From: Aduncisulcus paluster
Taxonomy: Eukaryota; Fornicata
Assembly: GCA_024181965.1 (NCBI GenBank)
Contig: BQXS01013849.1
Span: forward strand, 10,968 to 31,947
Direction of reading: 5' to 3'
Length of the DNA stretch: 20,980 bases
Both the position numbers and the translations under genes were made by a program. The notes under the pieces are model-generated. The model was not told the origin of the DNA and did no database searches. It was given only the letters and a program-made list of their open reading frames with translations. Below, piece after piece: positions 1 through 7,653 of the stretch (within the stretch, counting starts at the first letter, position 1; each line of letters starts with the position of its first letter).

Positions 1-2
1 GT

Positions 3-2600
3 GGAACCATGGGTGCTGGCGAAGGTATGGAATCTCCTTCACCCACTGCAGGGCATTTGATGCCTCTCTCTTCCTCTTCTTCCTCTTCTTCCTCTTCTTC
101 CTCTTCTTCCTCTTCTTCCTCTTCTTCAAATAATCCATCCACATTAACCCATTCTCCTCATTCCTCTTCTTGTTCATCAACTCCAATAGCCACTGATACC
201 TCTTCTTCACCAGCTATACCCATAGGCTCTTCTTCTTCTTCTTCTTCTTCTTCTTCTTCTTCCACATCTCGTCCTATTCGTGAAGGAAGAAGACATCGGT
301 TCGATGAAAAATTATATGGCGCATTCTCTCGGTCATCTGCCCGGTTATCGCCGTCTCTAACCGGTAGAATGGATGAATCTGTCGATGTTATTCATGGTTC
401 AACCGGTGCTTCGATGATCGATGTTATTGGAAATGTTGTTGGAAAAAGTCTTGATGAGATAGTGGGTGTTGATAAAACAATCGATTCTCTTCCATCGACT
501 CTCAAGACATCCAGTAAGTCAAAGTCTAAGTCGTCAAACACTTCTAGAGCTACACTTGGTGCTAGTGAAAGGGTAGGTGAAGGCACAGATGCAACACATC
601 TTCATGGTCTTGCTGCTGAATCCTCCTCTTCTATTCTTCTTCATCTCGATGGAGATCATATTATGAAAGACTCTGTGACAGATGATAGTGATATTCATCC
701 AGTGGTTATAAATGAAGATATGATAATGAGTGTAAGCTGTCATGATCACACCCCAATGACTCTGACAGCAGCGGCTGCAATAGCTGAAGAAACAGCATCT
801 ATGGTATCAGCAGATTCAACCTTGATGGGCAGTGCTGGTTCATCCATGGGACGACCTGTCTCTTCACATCATCGTAAACCTTTATATGGTTCACGTACGT
901 TACCTCCACTTGCTCCAATAGACGAAGAGTTCATTTCATCTGTTCATTCTTATTCTCCTTCAACATCTGGAGGATATATAAACCCTGAGGGCGATAGAGT
1001 CATTGTTTCAATGCGTTGTTTGTTATCAATAGGGGAGGAACGATATGTAGACGCTGTCCCACCATTACCAGAGACAGTCGCAAGCATTATATTCACCAGT
1101 GGCACCAGTGGTGTTCCAAAGGGTGTTGTTCACACTCATAAATCCTTCATAGCTGCTGTGAGTGGGTGGTTAAACCAGAGAATTCCTGCTGTGCGGCACA
1201 ATGCTATATATTTCTCTTATCTACCTCTTGCACATGTATTTGAAAGAGTTATTTATGAATTGGCTATTGGGTTGGGTATTATTCTTGCCTGGTCCAGTGG
1301 ATCAACTAAGAATCTCTTGGATGATGTTGAAAAAGCACATCCATCAGTGTTTTGTGGGGTGCCCAGAGTGTTTGAAAAAATTTATAGTGGGGTTGAAGCA
1401 GTAATACAATCAAAGGGATTTTTATCACGGCTTATATTTTCAGTATGTCGTAAAAGAAAGCGTCAACGTATAAACAAAATGAACAGATATTTTGATCCTT
1501 GTCATAAACTTTATTCTGCTCCTAAACCAGCCCAATCCTCGCTCGTAACTGTACAAAGTGGTGTATCTGAATGCTGGCTTGAGCACAAAGCTTTCTCTGC
1601 AATCAAGGAGAAGTTTGGAGGTCAAATTGATTTGTTTATTTGTGGCGGTGCTCCTTTACCAGGCCATATTCAAGACTTCTTAATCGACACAGTAGCTCCC
1701 ATGATACAAGGTTATGGTCTTACTGAAACATGTGCAGCCACTGGATTACAAGTAAGTGGAGACCTTAGTGTTGGGAATGTTGGACCTCCGACAATGTGCA
1801 ATGACATCAGAGTCGAACCTGTACCTGAGCTTGGACATTTGGACGGTCTGGATGATCTGGATGAAGAAGAAGAGAGAGTGAGAGTGAAGAAAGGAGAGAT
1901 TCAAGTTAAAGGTGATAATGTATTTTCTGGATATTATAGAATGCCGGAAAAGACAAGGACTTCTTTCACTGCCGATGGCTGGTATAAGACTGGGGATGTT
2001 GGTTACTTTGATTCGTCTGGTAGATTGGTTATTGAAGCCAGAATGGGCAGTGTATTTAAACTCCCACTTGGAGAGTTTGTAAAACCTGAGGATCTCGAAG
2101 CTGTGTATTCAAGTTGTTCGTTTTTACAGCAAATATTTGTCACTGGTCGGAGCGATTGTTCTTTCCTTGTCGCAGTGATTGTACCTCAACCTAACCTGGT
2201 GTATCAATATGGTAAAGATCACCATTTGATGCCTACTGGAACTTGTATAGGAAGCGGTGGTGGCGGACATTCAGATCGTGACAGTAGAAGTGATTCAATG
2301 GAAGGTGGAAAAAAGGATGATAGAGGCGTTATTTCGGATGAACGGCATTTGTTTGAGTGTATTCGTGAATTTTCTGATGATATCGGATTAAAGAAGAAGA
2401 TATTAGCCGATTTGGGTGCCATTCAAAAGGCAAGAGGAAGAAGAGGCTTTGAAAGAATCAAAAACATTCATATTTCTTGTGAACCTTTTACTGAAAGTAA
2501 TGGGTTAATGACTGTAACATTTAAACTGAGAAGAAATAAGCTCAAAGAATACTTTAGGGATGAAATTGCAGATATGCTCGAGAGTCCTTTGATATCATGA
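3..2600 (+). CDS. Long-chain acyl-CoA synthetase (ACSL type), 5'-partial
   Basis: Adenylate-forming enzyme that activates long-chain fatty acids with ATP and CoA. Counting from the ATG at 9, the P-loop motif FTSGTSGVPKG starts near residue 362, the A5 motif QGYGLTE is at 567-573, the A7 motif WYKTGD is at about 658-663 with Asp662, and the A10-type TFKLRR carries the expected catalytic Lys near 839. All the C-terminal core motifs are therefore present. The first 330 residues are Ser-rich low complexity with no family motif. Just after them, a stretch ending in PPLPETVAS resembles the segment that normally leads into the P-loop. The N-terminal domain expected upstream (about 150-200 residues) is missing, and the frame is open to the window edge, so the ATG at 9 is probably internal. 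In the A8 motif the Arg is kept (ARMG), but the usual Lys hinge two residues on is Gly. Family call is firm; start unknown. Confidence 0.9.
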   Translation, partial: GTMGAGEGMESPSPTAGHLMPLSSSSSSSSSSSSSSSSSSSSNNPSTLTHSPHSSSCSSTPIATDTSSSPAIPIGSSSSSSSSSSSSTSRPIREGRRHRFDEKLYGAFSRSSARLSPSLTGRMDESVDVIHGSTGASMIDVIGNVVGKSLDEIVGVDKTIDSLPSTLKTSSKSKSKSSNTSRATLGASERVGEGTDATHLHGLAAESSSSILLHLDGDHIMKDSVTDDSDIHPVVINEDMIMSVSCHDHTPMTLTAAAAIAEETASMVSADSTLMGSAGSSMGRPVSSHHRKPLYGSRTLPPLAPIDEEFISSVHSYSPSTSGGYINPEGDRVIVSMRCLLSIGEERYVDAVPPLPETVASIIFTSGTSGVPKGVVHTHKSFIAAVSGWLNQRIPAVRHNAIYFSYLPLAHVFERVIYELAIGLGIILAWSSGSTKNLLDDVEKAHPSVFCGVPRVFEKIYSGVEAVIQSKGFLSRLIFSVCRKRKRQRINKMNRYFDPCHKLYSAPKPAQSSLVTVQSGVSECWLEHKAFSAIKEKFGGQIDLFICGGAPLPGHIQDFLIDTVAPMIQGYGLTETCAATGLQVSGDLSVGNVGPPTMCNDIRVEPVPELGHLDGLDDLDEEEERVRVKKGEIQVKGDNVFSGYYRMPEKTRTSFTADGWYKTGDVGYFDSSGRLVIEARMGSVFKLPLGEFVKPEDLEAVYSSCSFLQQIFVTGRSDCSFLVAVIVPQPNLVYQYGKDHHLMPTGTCIGSGGGGHSDRDSRSDSMEGGKKDDRGVISDERHLFECIREFSDDIGLKKKILADLGAIQKARGRRGFERIKNIHISCEPFTESNGLMTVTFKLRRNKLKEYFRDEIADMLESPLIS
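71..124 (+). repeat. 9-bp tandem repeat TTCCTCTTC, six copies, coding poly-Ser
   Basis: Six perfect head-to-tail copies of TTCCTCTTC lie inside the acyl-CoA synthetase frame and encode serine only. The 9-bp period keeps the reading frame, so length changes by slippage would be tolerated. Confidence 0.95.
228..260 (+). repeat. (TCT)11 microsatellite coding poly-Ser
   Basis: Eleven perfect TCT codons, a second serine run in the same insertion of the acyl-CoA synthetase. It is a pure trinucleotide repeat, unlike the 9-bp repeat upstream, so the two runs expanded independently. Confidence 0.95.
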
Positions 2601-2735
2601 ATGAATACTTGATGTAGTATTGTATTCAGAGGTCCTGTATTGGAAAATATATAATTATTTTGGAATGGAATATATATTTTATTCTATTGTTTTTGTAATT
2701 TTTATGGAATATTGGATTAGTTATAAGATGTCTGA

Positions 2736-3539
2736 GAATTAGAGTTTAGTAAAATATTCTGGAAACATACTCTTGTAGTTTTACTCTTTCTGCACCTTTT
2801 TCTTATTTGTGCGAGTTATACTCACAAAGTTCATGATAAACGGGATTCCTTCCTTCCAAAGATCTCCCCCACTTTCCAACGTATTCTTGAGAGAGGAAGT
2901 AAGGAGAAGTTGGGAGGTGATGTTGTTCTAGGTTTATTAATAACTCTTGCAAACATCTCTAATTTTCGTTCATCTTCCACTCGATCTTCTATTTTCACCC
3001 TCATCAAACCATATATCAGAGATTGGTTGAGGATATACAATGATAGTAAGTGTTATGGACAATGGATGCTTATTCTATCATTTATCACCCTCTCAAGTGA
3101 TGGTTCAACCCCCAACAAATCCATGTGTTCTGAAGCTTGGCCTCTCTTCCACCCTGTTCTTGATGTTGTTAAGAGAGAGTTTGTTGGGGATAAGATTGTT
3201 GAGGATGAGCACGAATGGGTTTTATGGTTCTTCTCCCACTTATGTTGTGATCCAGCACATGCTGTTGAAGTCTATGATAATGTTAAGGATCTTCTTGATG
3301 GGTGGTTTACAGTTATAAAGAAGGAAGAACATGAATGGGGAATTAAATTCTGGTCCAGACTCATTTCCATGCTCTCCACTGTTCCATCTCTTGTTCCTCA
3401 CATATCTCCTAAATATGATGCTGACATGGTATGGTGCAAGAATAATGGGATTTAAATTGGAGTGTAGATTTTTCCAGATACTCAAGAAATTGTACAAAAT
3501 GAATCCTTCATGCAATATTTGTTGCCACGATCATACTAA
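2736..3539 (+). pseudogene. Family A helical-repeat protein, copy 1, 5'-truncated and broken at the 3' end
   Basis: I do not recognise the family. The conserved frame runs from about 2832 to a TAA at 3453. It is rich in Leu, Ile, Trp and Cys with helix-like periodicity (RDWLRIYND, HLCCDPAHAVEVYDNV, WSRLISMLSTVPSLVPHIS) and could form ARM/HEAT-like helical repeats. A second copy at 9347-10129 on the minus strand is highly similar. The frame is open from 2736 without any ATG; the first in-frame ATG is at 3066, inside the conserved part, so the 5' end appears lost. After the TAA and a second in-frame stop, the same frame resumes as DTQEIVQNE and ends at 3537-3539. The other copy encodes DTQEIVENE at the corresponding place, so this tail was probably once coding. 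It begins only 136 bp after the acyl-CoA synthetase stop. A short expressed ORF from 3066 cannot be excluded. Confidence 0.6.
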
Positions 3540-3623
3540 ATGTGATATCACAATGATATTATATCATTGAATGATATATCATATATCAATCGAGTTTTAA
3601 TCCTCACTGGAATATAAATTTAT

Positions 3624-5255
3624 TCATTTCTTGGTCTTTCTTCCGTCTACAAACATTTTAGCTACTTTCTTTTCCATTTTCTTCCTATTCCATTTGATAG
3701 AAACAAAGAACATAGTAAATGTCAAAACAACAGATGTCACGATTGGAAATAAAATATTTTCCCCTCCACCACGTTCAGTGTTACTATATCCATCCAAACT
3801 CTCGTTTCTTCTGTTTCTACCTCCTTCACCGAGAGCAGTATAATGTTGCTGTATCATATGGTTTGGACGTACAGTTATCCGTGTTGAATAGTGTATTCTT
3901 GTCAAACCTTCTGTCATATCATTTCCATAACGATTATCATAACGATTATTATCATAACGATCATTTACGTTAGTTCTACTATCAACAGTGAAAGTATACA
4001 CACCTTGGACCAATGGAAGGGTGAGAGATGTTTCATAGTGACCTGGTTTCTTTGTACTTTCTTCAATAAACCCAGACCACACGACATCAGCGTTTAATGT
4101 CAAGGTACATGGGATGGAGAAAGGAGAAGACCAAGGCTGAGTGTTGTAAAAAGGATTATAATCGCTATAATCGCTATTATCGCTATAATCGCTATTCACG
4201 TTGGTATCATTAGACATTGCATTGATATTGACAAGACCATTGTTATTGTTTAATACATAAGACCTTGATGATGTCTTACGGCCTGTTATTTCAGAAATTA
4301 CGACTGATATCTTGGCTGGTTCACCAATGAAAAATGTAGTATGTTCAGAGGCTCGATGAGATGGCTGATGTTTCTTATGGGCATCGTGGGAGTCGTTAAT
4401 TGTACGTTTGCTGAAAAATCCGTGGATTGAAATGTCTTTCACGGTCAAAAGTCCTCGTCGTTGGGATAACCATTCAATGGGTTGAGAAAGGGAGGGTAAT
4501 AGAGCAGGATCGGACATAACTCCAAGCCTAACGTTGTTTTCTCCGCCTTGATTCACACAAAAAACACATTGACCCATATATTCACTCAAACAAGTGCATC
4601 CAGAGGTTAAATAACGAATAGAATTAAAAAATGTCGTATCAATGGGTTTAACACTGGGGGAGGGAGTTTTTGAACCCCAAATGTATGGATTGGAGGCTAA
4701 TTTGTTTGATAAAACGAAAGGAGTCTTTTGTAGATTTAGTGGAACATTGGGGCTGATTGAAATATTATAATGGGTCGAAACATGGGATAATACCATTGAT
4801 CGTGTGTTTGAATTGATCAAATATAGGACATTAAGGCCTATTTCTTCATTAGAATCGGCTTGACTTCGAACATCGTATTCGACCTCGTGTTTTTTATCTA
4901 CAGCATTATATAGCGTATTTAAATGCATGTTAAGTTCATATGGTTCATCGAAATCATCGGATATATTTGTTTTCTCCCCAAGAGATAGAAATACAATCAA
5001 ATCATATTTAGGTGTTAAAGATATATCATCATAGAAAGAAAATTGATTAATATCATAAATTGGCATGGAATCAACCAAATAATCCATATTCATCAGATCC
5101 ATTTCGACATTCTCAGCCATTTCTGGAGTACATTCATGGGTTACTAATATAGCTCGATTTCCAATAGGTGGGAGAGCAATAATGGGGCATATAAGAAATA
5201 TAAGCACCAAATATAATAAAAAAAGTAAAGTCTGAGACCTGTCAACATCCTTCAT
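3624..5255 (-). CDS. OST48/WBP1-like oligosaccharyltransferase subunit, copy 1 (complete, altered N-terminus)
   Basis: Homologue of OST48 (DDOST/Wbp1), a type I membrane subunit of the ER complex that transfers N-glycans to Asn. From the Met at 5255 it is 543 residues (family about 440). It has a hydrophobic signal-like segment near residues 8-28, then an N-terminal domain with NRAILVTHE and YDLIVFLSL strands. Next come a Cys-rich insertion (CTCLSEYMGQCVFC), the GLLTVKDISIH segment, and the family's C-terminal beta domain (GHYETSLTLPLVQGVYTF, then STRITVRP). A transmembrane helix lies near 500-520, followed by a Lys-rich cytosolic tail ending KTKK, which is not a canonical KKXX signal. Asn/Asp/Tyr repeats fill two loops. 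The frame is open to an ATG at 5387, but the extra 44 codons encode dipeptidase residues. The native start in the second copy is different. I therefore chose 5255; whether it is expressed is unknown. Confidence 0.78.
   Translation of the reverse strand: MKDVDRSQTLLFLLYLVLIFLICPIIALPPIGNRAILVTHECTPEMAENVEMDLMNMDYLVDSMPIYDINQFSFYDDISLTPKYDLIVFLSLGEKTNISDDFDEPYELNMHLNTLYNAVDKKHEVEYDVRSQADSNEEIGLNVLYLINSNTRSMVLSHVSTHYNISISPNVPLNLQKTPFVLSNKLASNPYIWGSKTPSPSVKPIDTTFFNSIRYLTSGCTCLSEYMGQCVFCVNQGGENNVRLGVMSDPALLPSLSQPIEWLSQRRGLLTVKDISIHGFFSKRTINDSHDAHKKHQPSHRASEHTTFFIGEPAKISVVISEITGRKTSSRSYVLNNNNGLVNINAMSNDTNVNSDYSDNSDYSDYNPFYNTQPWSSPFSIPCTLTLNADVVWSGFIEESTKKPGHYETSLTLPLVQGVYTFTVDSRTNVNDRYDNNRYDNRYGNDMTEGLTRIHYSTRITVRPNHMIQQHYTALGEGGRNRRNESLDGYSNTERGGGENILFPIVTSVVLTFTMFFVSIKWNRKKMEKKVAKMFVDGRKTKK
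3926..3963 (+). repeat. CATAACGATTAT-type short tandem repeat in the OST48 copy 1 frame
   Basis: Imperfect tandem copies of a roughly 12-bp unit containing CATAACGATTAT. On the minus strand they encode an Asn/Asp/Arg/Tyr run (RYDNNRYDNRYGND) between the last strands of the OST48 beta domain. Confidence 0.8.
4158..4193 (+). repeat. 9-bp tandem repeat ATAATCGCT, four copies (one variant)
   Basis: Four consecutive 9-bp units; the third reads ATTATCGCT. On the minus strand they encode a Ser-Asp-Tyr run in a loop of OST48 copy 1. This loop lies just beyond the point where the second OST48 copy is cut by the assembly gap. Confidence 0.9.
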
Positions 5256-5975
5256 TACCATTATGAGGGCATTTCCACGGTTAATATGGATATCAGTGAT
5301 ATCATATCCACTGTGACCACCAGTAAGTTTGTTGACAGTGAGAGTAAGAGTAGTGCCCTCGTAATCCTCACGGTTTGTAATCCTCACGGGTCATCTTGTC
5401 AGCCCAATGGTTAGCTGTGACTTCCAGCACTTCCGAAGCAAAGAGCATAAGCCTATGAGCTTAGTAAGCATCTCTTCAGAAATCGAGAAAGATGATGTTA
5501 TTGGAATTTCACGGATCCAGGCTTAATTAATACTATATTAATCACTGATGATGCAATGGCAGAGACACCTATCAAACCAAACTCCTCATTGAAAGACCCC
5601 GTCATATAAGTAAATTAGAAGCCATCGGAATTGATATTAAACTAACATTGGTAATAGCTGTGATAATAGCAATAGCAATATAGTCGATACCAATATATAT
5701 TCCATTGTTCAGACCAAGAGAAGTGGTCTGAGTGGCCTTGAACTGAGTGGCCTTGAACTGAGTGGTCTTGAACTGAGTGGTCTTGAGCCATTCACCATCG
5801 ATACAGGGAACTAGAGAAGAACTGGGCAAGGTCTTGAAATCGTTGTCAAGCTCATCGGTCTTTTTAAGAAGAAGAACTTATATCAGTGTGACCTACCTTG
5901 GAGCTGTTCAACATAAGTTCTGGTCAGGAATCACGCAGAATAATAACAATTGCTTGTCTCATCTCGACAGAATAG
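5208..5975 (-). pseudogene. Relic of M20C Xaa-His dipeptidase (PepD-like aminopeptidase)
   Basis: Read from high to low coordinates, the motifs of the PepD family of zinc dipeptidases appear in order but in different frames. They are GHTDI (5882-5893, the GHxD metal motif), DGEWLK followed by TTSLGLNNG, NEEFGLIGVSAI (the catalytic EE motif), and TLTVNKLTGGHSGYDI with INRGNA near 5270-5355. At least one frameshift and several stops separate them, so the gene is dead. Where the family has Gly-Ala-Asp-Asn-Gly the relic has GLNNG, so the metal-bridging Asp is Asn. A 15-bp tandem repeat has expanded between DGEWLK and TTSLG. A short GTGAGGATTAC duplication sits near 5373-5400. The low-coordinate end runs directly into the OST48 coding sequence at about 5207. 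Confidence 0.8.
5730..5789 (+). repeat. 15-bp tandem repeat GAGTGGYCTTGAACT, four copies
   Basis: Units at 5730, 5745, 5760 and 5775; the first two carry C and the last two T at the seventh base, and the last unit ends GCC. On the minus strand each adds Phe-Lys-Thr/Ala-Thr-Gln to the dipeptidase relic, just before its active-site loop. Confidence 0.93.
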
Positions 5976-6240
5976 TACAGTACAGTGTTCTCAATACAGA
6001 CTTTGGAGATTTTCAATCATAGGATAATATAGTATAAAGATTGAAAGAAAGGACATTGGAAATAGTATAGTACAGGAGAAAGATCTGAATCCGAGTTTGA
6101 GTATAGTATATCATCGATTATTAAAACGATAGATTATCTATCTATCTCGTTGGCAGTATACGTTAGTCAAATGCAACTTGCATTCTCGGTTGAACTATAC
6201 TGTACTGTACTACTGTACTATACTGTACTATACTGAGAGG
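5976..6240. repeat. Gene-free stretch with scattered TATAGTACAG / TACTGTACTA simple repeats
   Basis: No coding frame could be supported. Short variants of GTATAGTACAG recur at about 5969, 6065 and 6100. A denser block at 6194-6235 has a 10-bp period; TACTGTACTA occurs twice without interruption at 6211-6230. A purine-rich GAGAGGAGAAGAGAGG run follows at 6235. Confidence 0.75.
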
Positions 6241-6244
6241 AGAA

Positions 6245-6590
6245 GAGAGGAGAGAGATGCACAAATGATGAGATCCACGACGATAAGCCTGACTGGCCAA
6301 AATAAGGAATAAACCGACAGATTGATCATGTTTTTGTTTACAAGTCGAAGCAATTGACGACTGTATGATGATCCAAATCCTCGTCTTGTAACAGTAGCAA
6401 ACATCTGCCAGAGAGCAATGTCGTGCGGATAACGAACAGCCGTATCTCTCAGAAAAGACATTCCCCCAATGTAGTCTCCAAGTTTCATCGTGGTTGTGAT
6501 AATGCGTCCTTTCACTCGTTTCTCAACATTCCTAAAATAGATACTCTTTTGCACTGTTTCAAGGGCGATGAGATAGTTAAGAATAAGATT
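6245..6590 (-). pseudogene. Relic resembling TFIIIC subunit tau131/GTF3C3 (TPR region)
   Basis: The frame starting at 6554 reads MKLGDYIGGMSFLRD, then YPHDIALWQMFATVTRR and SRQLLRLVNK. This resembles the GTF3C3 segment in which a TPR helix pair is followed by a Leu-Trp-x-x-Phe motif and an Arg-x-Leu-Arg-Leu segment before an Asn-Pro. After LRLVNK the open frame becomes unlike the family. The next frame gives KHDQSVGLFLILASQAYRRG, then SHHLCISL, which matches the expected continuation (a Leu-rich helix, then Gly-Ser before Ala-Leu). This indicates one frameshift near 6330. GTF3C3 binds the B-box of RNA polymerase III promoters with other TFIIIC subunits. Only about 100 codons are recognisable, against roughly 900 for the full protein. 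The match is by eye and remote. Confidence 0.42.
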
Positions 6591-6625
6591 ACTCTATTCT
6601 ACCCTGTCGAATATAATACCTTGAC

Positions 6626-7072
6626 ATGATATCACATAGGCAGACACCCCACTCGATTGACATGGCACTGAGTGTGGATGTGAAGGGAGGATGTGCCACT
6701 GCTCTGTCGAACGAACCAAGCATGAACCAGGCAGGACGAGAGATCAGGGATAATTCTGCACTTAGTGACGCGGGAGCAAAGGCTGCACTCGTGATATGGG
6801 GCGGTAAGTTGATCGAATTGAGTGAAGATGACATCAAATAGGGGAGGGATGAAGTGGATCGTTCATTTCCAACCCAGATTCCAGCACCCTCCAAACGAGT
6901 AATGATGCTACCGTACCACCGTTCAAGAGAAAGGATAGTTCGCAAATTAGATGCAGAAAGTCTTGAGAAACAGAGAAATCTCAAAGAGAAGAAGAAAACA
7001 GAAGCGAGAGGAGAGATCAAGCTGAAGAATGTGGAAGGAGGAAGAGGCGGTGGTGGAGCAGATGTCGGATAA
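6626..7072 (+). pseudogene. 149-codon plus-strand frame interrupted by one TAG; unrecognised
   Basis: ATG at 6626, an in-frame TAG at 6839-6841, then the same frame continues to TAA at 7070-7072. The first part ends AALVIWGGKLIELSEDDIK. The second is basic and charged (SRERIVRKLDAESLEKQR, then EKKKTEARGE) and finishes with a Gly-rich tail. Composition looks more like protein than the long minus-strand frame over the same bases, which is Ser/Leu/Pro-rich as expected of an antisense shadow. This could be a relic with one nonsense change, two small ORFs, or chance. I recognise no family. Confidence 0.28.
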
Positions 7073-7607
7073 TTTGATTCCCCAATAGTTCTCCGTCTTT
7101 CCTTGTCAGTATAAAACTCACTATACCTAATCGATATCATCATTACCAGCTTTTTGTGCCCATCTTCACATCTGTACAAAGCAGTGAAAGAAAGAGCTCC
7201 TTTGCATATTCCCACGATTTGGCCAAGGAGAAGTCTTCTAACAAGGGAGTATAATAGTTTCAACTTGGAACAGTATTGTATTCTTCATGCACTTTTTGGT
7301 TATATTACTGTACTATCTACTTTGATATGACATGTAATGTATAATGTACAATATTGTACTATAGAGAGGAATGGAGAATGGAGTATCCTATTTTTGATAT
7401 TTAAATATTCACGATTATTGAGCTGTATCTACTTACTCTCTTACCAAGAGAATAGTACAGTATAGTACAGTATAGTAGAAGCAGTGTGCAGAGGAATCCA
7501 CTTGACAATTCATACCTGTTCAAGGTTTTCTACAATCGAACAGTTAAAGTAAAGAGAAAAGAGAGGGAACAAAAGAGATAAACACAGACATGCCCTTTTC
7601 ACAATGG
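7073..7607. other. Gene-free stretch with TAGTACAGTA repeats
   Basis: No supported gene. The segment is AT-rich with scattered GTACTATA motifs (about 7300-7365). A 25-bp block at 7453-7477 has a 10-bp period (TAGTACAGTA) and is the reverse complement of the block at 6211-6235 over 20 bp. Confidence 0.6.
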
Positions 7608-7653
7608 TTATACGAAATAGAGGATAAATCTTAAATGTTTAACATTTCTTATG

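Noticed and set aside
3440-3480. Very short GT...AG intron removing the stops in family A copy 1
   Set aside because: The only GT-AG pair that fits is about 16 nt, too short for any known spliceosomal intron, and it leaves the upstream TAA in place.
5256-5387. ATG at 5387 as the start of OST48 copy 1
   Set aside because: The 44 extra codons encode a dipeptidase fragment, precede the hydrophobic segment, and have no counterpart in the other copy.
5730-5789. CRISPR-like or iteron array
   Set aside because: Units are contiguous 15-bp repeats without spacers and lie inside a eukaryotic gene relic.
5208-7072. Reassigned stop codons (non-standard genetic code)
   Set aside because: The acyl-CoA synthetase, OST48 and dynein frames run long without internal TAA, TAG or TGA and end at ordinary stops. 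The broken frames are better explained as relics.
6589-7263. 224-codon minus-strand open frame
   Set aside because: Pro/Ser/Leu/Phe-rich translation with no recognisable domain. It looks like the antisense shadow of the charged plus-strand frame over the same bases.
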